Assembly (NCBI GenBank): GCA_905221115.1
Contig: CAJNBX010000005.1
Span: 1 to 64,000, forward strand
Length of the DNA: 64,000 nt
Source: a bacterium
Lineage (GTDB): Bacteria; Bacillota; Bacilli; Lactobacillales; Streptococcaceae
Direction of reading: 5' to 3'
Shown: positions 9,537 through 18,759 of the stretch, piece after piece
How positions within the stretch are numbered: position 1 is the stretch's first letter
Layout: each line of letters starts with the position of its first letter
The notes under the pieces: model-generated
Seen by the model: the letters and a program-made list of their open reading frames with translations, nothing else
Told to the model about the DNA's origin: nothing
Database searches by the model: none
Translations under genes and position numbers: made by a program

Positions 9537-10331
9537 TTAATCTGCAGTATGGCTAGATGGTTTAAGTTTGTAACGATCATAAAGTTTTTGCAAACTACCA
9601 TCCTTGCTCCATTTAGTGACCAAGTTATCAAGATAGTAGTTGAGCTCGGTATTTGATTTCTTGGTAACGATACCGTAGTCAGATGGCTTGAAACTATCAT
9701 CTAGTAGTACTGTGCGCTTGCTGATGTAGCCAGACAGAATCGAGCGGTCAACGGAAAAGGCATCGATACGATGAGCGTGCAGGGAAGTAATCAATTCTGG
9801 GTAGGAACCAAGTTCGACGAATTTAAACTTCAGACCTTTCTTTTTACCCAGTTCAGTAATCAGGCGTTGGGTGATGGAACCTTGGGCAACTCCGATGGTT
9901 TTGCCGTTTAGGTCCTCAATCTTTTTGATTTTGGCAGATTTATTGACCAAAAATCCAGATGCGTCTGTGTAGTAGGGACTGGTAAAGTTGTAGAGTTTTT
10001 TGCGTTCGTCTGTGATGGTAAAGGTCGCGATATCCATATCGATTTGTTCATTGTCTAGAAGGGGTCCACGAGTTTGCGCTGTAACAGGTACATAGCGAAC
10101 CTTGACCTTGAGCTCATCAGCTACCATCTTGGCCAGGTCAGTTTCGATACCAGAATAGGTCCCTGTCTTGGGATCCTTGTAGCCAAAATTGGGAACGTCT
10201 TGTTTGACACCGACAACCAGCTCGCCTCTCTTTTGAATGTCTGCGACACTGGTATCAGCCTGAACTGGTTTTGCAGCAGCAAGGCCGAAAAGGCTAATCA
10301 ATAATGCGGATAAAAAGAATTTCTTTTTCAT
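9537..10331 (-). CDS. Amino-acid ABC transporter substrate-binding protein
   Basis: A 264-residue periplasmic-binding-protein-like (SBP family 3) protein: GELVVGVKQDVPNFGYKDP, then IETDLAKMVADEL and DMDIATFTITDERKK. The start at 10331 is chosen because MKKKFFLSALLISLFGLAAA is a signal peptide with GGAGGCGCC before it; an open frame extends upstream into the ATPase gene. The signal peptide ends AKPVQADTS and has no lipobox cysteine, unlike most Gram-positive binding proteins, so how it stays at the cell surface is unclear. It lies between the ATPase and the permeases. Confidence 0.92.
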   Translation of the reverse strand: MKKKFFLSALLISLFGLAAAKPVQADTSVADIQKRGELVVGVKQDVPNFGYKDPKTGTYSGIETDLAKMVADELKVKVRYVPVTAQTRGPLLDNEQIDMDIATFTITDERKKLYNFTSPYYTDASGFLVNKSAKIKKIEDLNGKTIGVAQGSITQRLITELGKKKGLKFKFVELGSYPELITSLHAHRIDAFSVDRSILSGYISKRTVLLDDSFKPSDYGIVTKKSNTELNYYLDNLVTKWSKDGSLQKLYDRYKLKPSSHTAD

Positions 10332-10341
10332 AGGCGCCTCC

Positions 10342-11100
10342 TTATTTGACTTTGTCACTTTCGTGGTTGATGATTTTGCTGAGGAATTGTTGGGCACGAG
10401 GTTCGCTTGGATTGTCGAAAAAGTCATCAACATCTGTTGTATCCACCAAAACTTCTCCATCAGCCATAAAGATGATGCGGTCGGCAACTTCACGGGCGAA
10501 GCCCATTTCATGGGTAACGACAATCATATTCATACCATCGTGGGCCAATTTTTGCATAACTGCCAGAACATCGCCGATGGTTTCAGGGTCTAGGGCAGAT
10601 GTTGGTTCATCAAAGAGAAGGAGTTCAGGATGCATAGCGAGTCCACGAGCAATGGCAATCCGTTGTTTTTGTCCACCAGAAAGCATGGCTGGATAAGAAT
10701 CTTTCTTGTCCCACATATTTACAAATTCCAAATATTTTTGAGCTGTTTTTTCAGCTTCTTTTTTATCAATTCCTAGAACTTTTATGGGTGCGAGTGTTAC
10801 GTTTTCTAACACTGTTTTGTGAGGGTAGAGGTTAAAATGCTGGAAAACCATGCCGACTTCCTTGCGAAGAGGAACTAAATCTTTCTGGCTGGCACCAGCA
10901 ACTTGGTGTCCATTGACTAGAAGACTTCCCTTGTCGACAGCCTCCAAACCATTGATGGTACGGATAAGAGTGGATTTCCCAGAACCAGATGGTCCGAGTA
11001 GGACAACGACTTGTCCTTTTTCAAAACGGAGATTGATGTCGCGGAGTGCATGGTAGTCTCCGTAATATTTTTCGACGTGTTCAAATTCTACTAAAGCCAT
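10342..11100 (-). CDS. Amino-acid ABC transporter ATPase (GlnQ-like)
   Basis: The 252-residue ATPase of a polar amino-acid importer. Walker A is GPSGSGKST, the Q-loop is VFQHFNLYPHKTVLENV, the signature is LSGGQKQRIAIARGLAM, Walker B is LLLFDEPTSALDPE, and the switch His is in VVTHEMGFAREVADR. It is the first gene of the operon, behind AAAGGAG and a promoter with TTGACA. Confidence 0.95.
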   Translation of the reverse strand: MALVEFEHVEKYYGDYHALRDINLRFEKGQVVVLLGPSGSGKSTLIRTINGLEAVDKGSLLVNGHQVAGASQKDLVPLRKEVGMVFQHFNLYPHKTVLENVTLAPIKVLGIDKKEAEKTAQKYLEFVNMWDKKDSYPAMLSGGQKQRIAIARGLAMHPELLLFDEPTSALDPETIGDVLAVMQKLAHDGMNMIVVTHEMGFAREVADRIIFMADGEVLVDTTDVDDFFDNPSEPRAQQFLSKIINHESDKVK

Positions 11101-11134
11101 AAGGAATCTCCTTTGTGTTAGATTTTATAACACG

Positions 11135-11163
11135 ATTCTACACCAAAAGAATTGCCTTGTCAA
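11135..11163 (-). promoter_or_regulatory. Promoter of the amino-acid transporter operon
   Basis: Minus strand: TTGACA (11158-11163), a 17-base spacer and TAGAAT (11135-11140), about 35 bases before the ATPase start. The -35 is a perfect consensus match. Confidence 0.85.
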
Positions 11164-11230
11164 ATCATATCTTAAAAATTCACTAAAATTTTATAAAAAA
11201 GCAATCTGGATAGAGAAAAAGCCTAAATCA

Positions 11231-11239
11231 TGTTATAAT
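11231..11239 (+). promoter_or_regulatory. recJ extended -10 promoter
   Basis: TGTTATAAT is a perfect TGn-extended -10, 25 bases before ATG 11264. The -35 is weak. Confidence 0.7.
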
Positions 11240-11263
11240 GAAGCAATAGAATTCTTAGAAAGA

Positions 11264-13498
11264 GTGGATGTCTTTTTGATAACACCTACTTATGAATGGC
11301 AGTTTGCCCCGCAGGTAGAAGATGCGGATTTTACAAAAATAGCCAAGAAGGCTGGACTGGGTCCTGAGGTGGCTCGGTTATTGTTTGAGAGAGGGATTCA
11401 GGACCAAGAAAGTCTGAAGAAGTTTTTAGAACCTTCCTTGGAGGACTTGCACGATCCTTATCTACTCCATGATATGGATAAGGCAGTGGAACGGATTCGT
11501 CAGGCCATTGAAGAAGGGGAAAATATCCTCGTTTACGGTGATTATGATGCGGATGGTATGACTTCGGCTTCTATTGTGAAGGAAAGTTTGGAACAGCTTG
11601 GCGCTGAGTGCCGTGTTTACTTGCCCAATCGTTTTACTGATGGCTATGGTCCAAATGCTAGTGTTTATAAATACTTTATCGAGCAAGAAGGAATTTCCTT
11701 GATTGTGACGGTTGACAATGGGGTTGCTGGTCATGAGGCTATTGAATTGGCCCAGTCTATGGGAGTAGATGTCATTGTGACCGACCATCATTCCATGCCT
11801 GAAACCCTGCCTGATGCCTATGCCATCGTTCACCCTGAACATCCAGATGCGGACTATCCTTTTAAATATTTGGCTGGTTGCGGAGTGGCATTCAAGCTGG
11901 CTTGTGCTCTTTTAGAGGAAGTTCAAGTGGAACTGCTTGACTTGGTCGCTATCGGAACCATTGCAGATATGGTGAGCCTGACGGATGAAAATCGCATTTT
12001 GGTGCAATATGGTCTGGAAATGTTGGGGCATACTCAACGTATTGGCCTACAAGAAATGCTGGACATGGCTGGAATTGCTACTAATGAAGTGACAGAAGAA
12101 ACGGTTGGTTTCCAGATTGCTCCTCGTTTAAATGCCTTGGGCCGCTTGGATGATCCTAATCCAGCTATTGATTTGCTGACGGGGTTTGATGATGAGGAAG
12201 CCCATGAGATTGCCCTTATGATTCATCAGAAAAACGAAGAGCGCAAGGAAATTGTCCAGTCTATCTATGAAGAAGCCAAGACCATGGTGGACCCTGAGAA
12301 GAAGGTCCAAGTCTTGGCCAAGGAAGGATGGAATCCTGGGGTTCTGGGTATAGTGGCTGGACGCTTGTTGGAAGAATTGGGACAGACAGTCATTGTTCTT
12401 AATATAGGAGACGGTCGTGCCAAGGGTAGTGCTCGTAGTGTGGAAGCGGTCGATATTTTTGAGGCTCTGGATCCTCATCGAGATCTTTTTATCGCCTTTG
12501 GTGGCCATGCTGGTGCAGCTGGCATGACGCTGGAAGTTGAGAAACTCTCAGATTTATCTCAAGTCTTAGAAGATTATGTCCGTGAAAAAGGCGCGGATGC
12601 TGGTGGCAAGAACAAGTTAAATCTAGATGAAGAACTGGATTTGGAGACACTTAGCTTGGAAACGGTCAAAAGTTTTGAACGTTTGGCACCTTTTGGCATG
12701 GACAATCAGAAACCTATCTTTTATCTCAAGGATTTTCAGGTCAAAAGCGCCCGTACTATGGGGGCAGGCAATGCCCATCTCAAACTGAAAATCTCTAAGG
12801 GTGAAGCTAGTTTTGAAGTAGTGGCCTTCGGTCAAGGTAGATGGGCAACAGAATTTGCTCAAACCAAGAATCTAGAGTTGGCAGTCAAATTGTCTGTCAA
12901 CCAATGGAATGGCCAAACTGCTCTGCAGTTGATGATGGTGGATGCGCGTGTGGAGGGTGTTCAACTCTTTAACATTCGTGGGAAAAATGCAGTCTTGCCA
13001 GAAGGAGTTCCAGTATTAGATTTTGCTGGAGAATTGCCAAATCTGGTGGTTAGTGAAGCTATTGTCGTAAAAAACATTCCTGAGGACATTACTCAGTTGA
13101 AGACCATTTTTCAGAAACAGAATTTTTCCGCTGTCTATTTCAAGAATGATATTGATAAGGCCTACTATCTGACGGGGTATGGGACTAGAGAGCAGTTTGC
13201 AAAATTGTACAAAACCATCTACCAGTTCCCAGAGTTTGATATTCGCTATAAACTGAAGGATTTGGTGGCTTATCTCAATATCCAACAAATCTTGCTGGTC
13301 AAGATGATTCAAGTATTTGAAGAGCTAGGCTTTGTGACTATCAAAGATGGGGTCATGACAGTGAATAAAGAAGCACCAAAGAGGGAGATAGGAGAAAGTC
13401 AGATTTACCAAAATCTCAAACAAACCGTTAAAGACCAAGAAATGATGGCGCTGGGTACGGTGCAAGAAATTTATGACTTTTTAATGGAAAAAGAATAG
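11264..13498 (+). CDS. recJ: Single-stranded-DNA exonuclease RecJ
   Basis: RecJ is a 5'-3' ssDNA exonuclease of recombination and mismatch repair. The product of up to 744 residues has the DHH phosphoesterase motifs (YGDYDADGMTSASI, VTVDNGVAGHEAI, VIVTDHHSMPE), the DHHA1 domain with FGGHAGAAGMTL, and a C-terminal OB/streptococcal extension. The start is ambiguous: ATG 11264 follows AGAAAGAGTGG, but TTG 11276 would give the simpler MITPTYEWQF N terminus. It ends in a strong terminator. Confidence 0.95.
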   Translation: MDVFLITPTYEWQFAPQVEDADFTKIAKKAGLGPEVARLLFERGIQDQESLKKFLEPSLEDLHDPYLLHDMDKAVERIRQAIEEGENILVYGDYDADGMTSASIVKESLEQLGAECRVYLPNRFTDGYGPNASVYKYFIEQEGISLIVTVDNGVAGHEAIELAQSMGVDVIVTDHHSMPETLPDAYAIVHPEHPDADYPFKYLAGCGVAFKLACALLEEVQVELLDLVAIGTIADMVSLTDENRILVQYGLEMLGHTQRIGLQEMLDMAGIATNEVTEETVGFQIAPRLNALGRLDDPNPAIDLLTGFDDEEAHEIALMIHQKNEERKEIVQSIYEEAKTMVDPEKKVQVLAKEGWNPGVLGIVAGRLLEELGQTVIVLNIGDGRAKGSARSVEAVDIFEALDPHRDLFIAFGGHAGAAGMTLEVEKLSDLSQVLEDYVREKGADAGGKNKLNLDEELDLETLSLETVKSFERLAPFGMDNQKPIFYLKDFQVKSARTMGAGNAHLKLKISKGEASFEVVAFGQGRWATEFAQTKNLELAVKLSVNQWNGQTALQLMMVDARVEGVQLFNIRGKNAVLPEGVPVLDFAGELPNLVVSEAIVVKNIPEDITQLKTIFQKQNFSAVYFKNDIDKAYYLTGYGTREQFAKLYKTIYQFPEFDIRYKLKDLVAYLNIQQILLVKMIQVFEELGFVTIKDGVMTVNKEAPKREIGESQIYQNLKQTVKDQEMMALGTVQEIYDFLMEKE

Positions 13499-13506
13499 AT
13501 GATAGG

Positions 13507-13533
13507 AAAGAGTTGGGCAACCAGCTCTTTTTT
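13507..13533 (+). terminator. recJ terminator
   Basis: AAAGAGTTGG-GCAA-CCAGCTCTTT hairpin with a tetraloop, ending in a T run. Confidence 0.92.
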
Positions 13534-13569
13534 GAAAACAAATCTTCATTTTGAAAATCATCAAAAAAA

Positions 13570-13578
13570 TGGTATAAT
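13570..13578 (+). promoter_or_regulatory. Promoter of the RNase J-type gene
   Basis: TGGTATAAT extended -10, giving a leader of about 90 nt. The leader contains two small hairpins: CTAAAAG (596-602 of kb 13) with CTTTTAG (611-617), and AGGGT (624-628) with ACCCT (634-638), just before the ribosome site CGGAGGA. Confidence 0.75.
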
Positions 13579-13671
13579 GGTAGGAAAAGATTCGGCTAAA
13601 AGTAATAGTGCTTTTAGAATAAGAGGGTAAACAACCCTATAATCAAGATAAATTAAGCTTTCGGAGGAAAA

Positions 13672-15333
13672 ATGAGTAATATCAGTTTAACAACACTTGG
13701 TGGTGTACGTGAAAACGGGAAAAATATGTATATCGCTGAAATCGATGGATCTATTTTCGTTTTGGATGCAGGTCTGAAATATCCTGAAAATGAACAACTA
13801 GGGGTGGATGTCGTTATTCCAAACATGGACTACCTTTTTGAAAATAGCGATCGTATCGCTGGGGTCTTCTTGACCCACGGCCATGCGGATGCCATTGGTG
13901 CTCTGCCTTATCTCTTGGCTGAAGCCAAGGTACCTGTATTTGGCTCTGAATTGACCATTGAGTTGGCAAAACTCTTTGTCAAAGGAAATGACACAGTTAA
14001 GAAATTCAATGATTTCCATGTCATTGATGAGGATTCGGAGATTGATTTTGGAGGAACTGTGGTGTCCTTCTTCCGTACGACCCACTCTATCCCAGAAAGT
14101 CTGGGTGTGGTCTTGAAGACAGCTGAAGGTAGTATCGTTTATACAGGTGACTTCAAATTTGACCAGACAGCTAGTGAATCCTATGCGACAGACTTCGCTC
14201 GTTTGGCAGAAATCGGTCGTGATGGAGTTCTGGCTCTTCTTAGCGATTCAGCCAATGCGGACAGCAATATCCAAGTGGCTAGCGAAAGTGAAGTTGGGGA
14301 CGAGATCACTCAAACCATTTCGGACTGGGATGGTCGTATCATTGTTGCAGCAGTAGCCAGCAACCTCTCTCGTATCCAGCAGGTGTTTGACGCTGCGGAT
14401 GCAACAGGCCGTCGTGTGGTCTTGACAGGATTCGATATTGAAAATATCGTCCGTACTGCTATTCGTCTCAAGAAATTGTCTTTAGCTAACGAAAGTCTTT
14501 TGATTAAGCCAAAAGATATGTCTCGCTTTGAAGACCATGAGTTGATTATCCTTGAGACAGGTCGTATGGGTGAGCCTATCAACGGCCTTCGCAAGATGTC
14601 GATTGGTCGCCACCGTTATGTGGAAATCAAGGACGGTGATTTGGTCTATATCGTAACCACTCCGTCTATCGCCAAAGAAGCAGTCATGGCGCGTGTGGAA
14701 AATATGATTTACCAAGCTGGCGGGGTTGTCAAATTGATCACCCAAAGCTTGCGTGTGTCAGGACATGGGAATGCGCGTGACTTGCAGTTGATGATTAATC
14801 TCTTGCAACCTAAGTATCTCTTCCCAATTCAAGGGGAATACCGTGAGTTGGATGCCCATGCCAAGGCTGCTATGGCTGTTGGTATGTTGCCAGAACGCAT
14901 TTTTATCCCTAAAAAGGGAACCAGCATGGCTTATGAGAATGGAGACTTTGTTCCAGCTGGAGCAGTTTCGGCAGGGGATGTCTTGATTGACGGGAATGCC
15001 ATTGGTGATGTTGGTAATGTGGTTCTTCGTGACCGTAAGGTCTTGTCAGAAGATGGAATTTTCATCGTAGCAATCACCGTTAACCGTCGTGAGAAGAAAA
15101 TTGTGGCCAAGGCTCGTGTGCACACGCGTGGATTTGTTTATCTCAAGAAGAGCCGCGATATTCTCCGTGAAAGTTCAGAATTGATTAACCAAACGGTGGA
15201 AGAGTATCTTCAAGGAGATAACTTTGACTGGGCAGATCTTAAAGGGAAGGTTCGTGATAATCTGACTAAGTATCTCTTTGATCAAACTAAGCGTCGTCCA
15301 GCTATTTTACCAGTAGTCATGGAAGCAAAATAA
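13672..15333 (+). CDS. rnjB: Ribonuclease J2-like metallo-beta-lactamase RNase
   Basis: RNase J proteins are metallo-beta-lactamase/beta-CASP nucleases that act as 5' exonucleases and endonucleases on mRNA. The 553-residue protein has the metal motif as THGHADAIGALPYL, where the canonical HxHxDH has lost its last His (Ala instead). Other conserved parts are present: TTHSIPESLGVV, YTGDFKFD, the beta-CASP domain, and RVSGHGNARDLQLMINLLQP. The degenerate motif is why it is called J2, which in Firmicutes is the weaker partner in a J1-J2 complex. It has its own promoter and terminator. Confidence 0.88.
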   Translation: MSNISLTTLGGVRENGKNMYIAEIDGSIFVLDAGLKYPENEQLGVDVVIPNMDYLFENSDRIAGVFLTHGHADAIGALPYLLAEAKVPVFGSELTIELAKLFVKGNDTVKKFNDFHVIDEDSEIDFGGTVVSFFRTTHSIPESLGVVLKTAEGSIVYTGDFKFDQTASESYATDFARLAEIGRDGVLALLSDSANADSNIQVASESEVGDEITQTISDWDGRIIVAAVASNLSRIQQVFDAADATGRRVVLTGFDIENIVRTAIRLKKLSLANESLLIKPKDMSRFEDHELIILETGRMGEPINGLRKMSIGRHRYVEIKDGDLVYIVTTPSIAKEAVMARVENMIYQAGGVVKLITQSLRVSGHGNARDLQLMINLLQPKYLFPIQGEYRELDAHAKAAMAVGMLPERIFIPKKGTSMAYENGDFVPAGAVSAGDVLIDGNAIGDVGNVVLRDRKVLSEDGIFIVAITVNRREKKIVAKARVHTRGFVYLKKSRDILRESSELINQTVEEYLQGDNFDWADLKGKVRDNLTKYLFDQTKRRPAILPVVMEAK

Positions 15334-15350
15334 TTGTTGAAATAAATAGA

Positions 15351-15375
15351 GAGAAAGTCGAATTTCGGCTTTTTC
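15351..15375 (+). terminator. Terminator after rnjB
   Basis: AAAGTCGAA pairs with TTTCGGCTTT and is followed by T-rich sequence. The estA ribosome site follows within 20 bases. Confidence 0.75.
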
Positions 15376-15401
15376 TTATCGGAAAATAGAAGGAGAAAAT
15401 C

Positions 15402-16181
15402 ATGGCAGTAATGAAAATCGAGTACTACTCACAGGTATTGGATATGGAGTGGGGAGTGAATGTTCTCTATCCTGACGCTAATCGAGTGGAAAATCCAGAG
15501 TGTAAAGATATTCCCGTCTTGTACCTCTTGCACGGGATGTCTGGTAATCATAATAGCTGGCTCAAGCGGACCAATGTAGAACGCTTGCTTCGTGGAACTA
15601 ATCTTATCGTCGTTATGCCCAATACCAGCAATGGTTGGTACACTGATACTCAGTATGGTTTTGATTATTACACAGCTCTGGCAGAGGAATTGCCAGAGGT
15701 TTTAAAACGCTTCTTCCCTAATATGACTAGCAAGCGTGAAAAGACCTTTATCGCTGGTCTCTCTATGGGAGGTTACGGCTGTTTTAAACTGGCTCTTGCT
15801 ACAAATCGTTTCTCTCGTGCAGCTAGCTTTTCAGGCGCCCTTAGTTTTCAAGATTTTTCTCCTGAAAGCCAAGGTTTGGGAACGCCAGCTTACTGGAGAG
15901 GTGTATTTGGGGAGATTAAAGATTGGACAGCTAGCCCCTATTCTCTTGAAAGTTTGGCTAAAAAATCAGATAAACAGACCAAACTTTGGGCTTGGTGTGG
16001 CGAGCAGGATTTCTTGTATGACGCCAATAATCTCGCAGTGAAAAATCTCAAAAAACTGGGATTTGATGTGATCTATAGCCATAGCGCTGGAACTCACGAG
16101 TGGTATTATTGGGAAAAACAATTGGAACGGTTTCTAGCAACCCTACCGATTGATTTCAAATTAGAAGAGAGATTGACTTAG
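15402..16181 (+). CDS. estA: Esterase of the EstA/esterase D family
   Basis: A 259-residue alpha/beta hydrolase similar to streptococcal tributyrin esterase EstA and S-formylglutathione hydrolase. The oxyanion region is [14 protein letters not shown], the nucleophile elbow is GLSMGGYG (Ser), and the late His is in [18 protein letters not shown]. No signal peptide is visible. The start has GAAGGAG at the right distance. Predicted activity is hydrolysis of short acyl esters. Confidence 0.88.
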   Translation: MAVMKIEYYSQVLDMEWGVNVLYPDANRVENPECKDIPVLYLLHGMSGNHNSWLKRTNVERLLRGTNLIVVMPNTSNGWYTDTQYGFDYYTALAEELPEVLKRFFPNMTSKREKTFIAGLSMGGYGCFKLALATNRFSRAASFSGALSFQDFSPESQGLGTPAYWRGVFGEIKDWTASPYSLESLAKKSDKQTKLWAWCGEQDFLYDANNLAVKNLKKLGFDVIYSHSAGTHEWYYWEKQLERFLATLPIDFKLEERLT

Positions 16182-16289
16182 TTTGAACTTCAGCATAGGG
16201 GGAGAACTAAAATAAAATATGTTTTCACTAGACTTTTCAAACGAAAGTAGTAGAATAGTAATAAGATACTGGAGGAAAGAGAGTAGGAA

Positions 16290-17510
16290 ATGTACCGTTA
16301 TCAAATTGGCATTCCCACATTAGAATATGATCAGTTTGTCAAAGACCATGAATTAGGCAATGTATTACAAAGTAGTACTTGGGAGGAAGTTAAGTCTGAT
16401 TGGGAACATGAGAAGTTTGGTGTCTACAGGGAAGAAAAATTATTGGCGACAGCTAGTATTTTGATTAGAAGTCTTCCGCTAGGCTATAAAATGTTTTACA
16501 TCCCAAGAGGACCTATATTGGATTATGGGGATACTGAACTCTTGAGTTTTGTCATTCAGTCCATTAAGTCTTATGCTCGTAGCAGGAGAGCGATTTTTGT
16601 GACTTTTGATCCAAGTATTTGTCTGTCTCAAAGTTTAATCAATCAGGAAAAGACAGAATATCCTGAAAATCTGGCTATTATTGATAGTTTGCAACAAATG
16701 GGAGTAAGGTGGTCAGGAAAAACGGAGGAAATGGGGGACACCATTCAGCCTCGTATTCAGGCGAAAATATACAAGGAAAATTTTGAAGAAGATAAACTTT
16801 CCAAGTCAACAAAACAGGCTATTCGAACAGCACGGAATAAGGGTGTAGAGGTTCAATTTGGTGGAACTGAATTATTGGAGTCCTTTTCCTTTTTGATGAA
16901 AAAAACCGAGAAGCGGAAAGAGATTCATTTGAGGAATGAAGCCTATTATAAAAAGTTGTTAGATAATTTTAAGGACAAGGCCTACATCACCTTGGCAACC
17001 TTGGATGTCTCTAAACGTTCGCAAGAATTAGAAGAACAGTTAGCGAAAAACAGAGCCTTGGAAGATACCTTTACTGAGTCGACTCGAACTTCAAAAGTAG
17101 AAGCGCAGAAGAAGGAAAAGGAACGTTTGTTAGAGGAATTGACTTTCCTGCAGGAATATATGGATGCAGGTCAAGCAAGAGTTCCCTTAGCAGCTACCTT
17201 GACTTTAGAATTCGGACAAACTTCTGTCAATCTATACGCAGGAATGGATGAAGATTTTAGACGTTATAAAGCTCCTATTTTGACTTGGTATGAGACAGCT
17301 CGATATTCCTTTGAACGTGGCATTTTATGGCAAAATTTAGGAGGTGTCGAGAATGCTTTAGATGGTGGACTCTATCGTTTTAAAGCTAATTTTAACCCAA
17401 CGATTGAAGAATACTTGGGTGAATTTACAATGCCCACTCATCCTCTCTATCCTCTGTTAAGACTTGCTCTTGATTGCCGTAAAACATTAAGAAAAAAACA
17501 TAGAAAGTAA
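16290..17510 (+). CDS. murM: tRNA-dependent lipid II aminoacyltransferase MurM
   Basis: MurM adds Ala or Ser from charged tRNA to the Lys of lipid II, making branched peptidoglycan; particular alleles are needed for high penicillin resistance in pneumococci. The 406-residue protein is a FemABX member: two GNAT-like halves with a coiled-coil arm (about residues 230-295, SKRSQELEEQLAKNRALED onward, very rich in Glu/Lys). IPRGPILDYGD and YRFKANFNP are typical family blocks. murN follows after four bases. Allele type (mosaic or not) cannot be judged without comparison. Confidence 0.92.
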   Translation: MYRYQIGIPTLEYDQFVKDHELGNVLQSSTWEEVKSDWEHEKFGVYREEKLLATASILIRSLPLGYKMFYIPRGPILDYGDTELLSFVIQSIKSYARSRRAIFVTFDPSICLSQSLINQEKTEYPENLAIIDSLQQMGVRWSGKTEEMGDTIQPRIQAKIYKENFEEDKLSKSTKQAIRTARNKGVEVQFGGTELLESFSFLMKKTEKRKEIHLRNEAYYKKLLDNFKDKAYITLATLDVSKRSQELEEQLAKNRALEDTFTESTRTSKVEAQKKEKERLLEELTFLQEYMDAGQARVPLAATLTLEFGQTSVNLYAGMDEDFRRYKAPILTWYETARYSFERGILWQNLGGVENALDGGLYRFKANFNPTIEEYLGEFTMPTHPLYPLLRLALDCRKTLRKKHRK

Positions 17511-17514
17511 GTAT

Positions 17515-18681
17515 ATGGCACTAATTACACTCACGAGAGAAGAGTTTCAGACTTATTCTGATCAGGTTTCTTCTCGTTCCTTTATGCAATCTGTTCAAAT
17601 GGGGGACTTGTTAGAAAAAAGAGGGGCTCGAATTGTTTATCTTGCTTTGAAACAAGAAGGAGAAATTCAAGTTGCAGCTCTGGTTTATAGCTTGCCCATG
17701 CTGGGTGGCCTGCATATGGAGCTCAATTCGGGGCCGATTTATACCCAACAAGATGCTCTTCCAGTTTTTTATGCGGAGTTAAAAGAATATGCCAAGCAAA
17801 ATGGTGTATTAGAGTTGCTTGTAAAACCTTATGAAACTTATCAAACTTTTGATGGTGAAGGTAATCCAATAGATACTGAGAAAAAAAATATTATTCAAGA
17901 TTTGACTGATTTAGGTTATCAATTTGATGGATTGACAACGGGTTATCCAGGTGGAGAAGTCAGCTGGCATTATATCAAAGATTTGCAAGATTATGATGCT
18001 GTTTCCTTATTGAAATCCTTTAATAAAAATAGTATTCGCAACATTCAGTCAGCCTTTGATTTTAATATTCTTATTCGAAATGCAGAACGGGAAGAAATTC
18101 CAACGTTCAAAAAAATTATTGAAGAAACAGGTAAAAGACAAGGTTTTGAGGATAAGAATTTAGATTATTACTTTAAATTGTATGATATGTTTGGAGATAA
18201 GGCGGATTTCCTAATTGCTGAAGTCAATCCGCAACAGTCCATAGATGCTTTAAATGTGAAGATGGCTAGTCTTGACAAGAAGTCGAAACAATTTCATCAG
18301 CAATATCAAGCCTTGCAAAAGAAAAAAGATTTTCTAACTAGCTTGGATAGTGAGTCTGGCAATGTTGCTCTAGCTTGTGCTTTAATAATCTACACAAATA
18401 CAGAGGCAACCTACTTGTTTGGTGGGTCGTACGCAGAGTATCAGAAGTTCTCAGCTCCATTTTTACTTCAATATCATGCGATGAAGCAGACAATGCAACG
18501 AAACATCCATCAATACAACTTCCTAGGGATTCAAGGGATTTTTGATGGTAGTGATGGCGTTTTGCGTTTTAAACAAAATTTTAATGGCTATATTGTACGA
18601 AAAGCGGGTACTTTCCGTTATCATCCATCGCCTTTAAAATACAAAGCTATTCAGTTACTCAAAAAAATAGTAGGACGTTAA
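17515..18681 (+). CDS. murN: Peptidoglycan branched-peptide synthesis protein MurN
   Basis: MurN adds the second residue (usually Ala) to the MurM-modified stem peptide. The 388-residue FemABX protein has SRSFMQSVQMGDLLEKRGA, MELNSGPIYTQQDALP and VLRFKQNFNGYIVRKAGTF, plus a short coiled-coil arm near residues 240-280. It lies four bases behind murM with no separate promoter, so the pair is one transcript. No obvious terminator follows within 70 bases. Confidence 0.92.
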   Translation: MALITLTREEFQTYSDQVSSRSFMQSVQMGDLLEKRGARIVYLALKQEGEIQVAALVYSLPMLGGLHMELNSGPIYTQQDALPVFYAELKEYAKQNGVLELLVKPYETYQTFDGEGNPIDTEKKNIIQDLTDLGYQFDGLTTGYPGGEVSWHYIKDLQDYDAVSLLKSFNKNSIRNIQSAFDFNILIRNAEREEIPTFKKIIEETGKRQGFEDKNLDYYFKLYDMFGDKADFLIAEVNPQQSIDALNVKMASLDKKSKQFHQQYQALQKKKDFLTSLDSESGNVALACALIIYTNTEATYLFGGSYAEYQKFSAPFLLQYHAMKQTMQRNIHQYNFLGIQGIFDGSDGVLRFKQNFNGYIVRKAGTFRYHPSPLKYKAIQLLKKIVGR

Positions 18682-18759
18682 GATGAAAAAGCCAGTATTT
18701 AGCTTTCTTTCAGCTTGTTTTAGTAAAATAGTCTTTATTTGCTAGAAAGGTGGAAGGAC

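Noticed and set aside
10331..10523. 64-residue N-terminal extension of the amino-acid binding protein
   Set aside because: It lies within the ATPase gene in another frame; the signal peptide and ribosome site fix the start at 10331.
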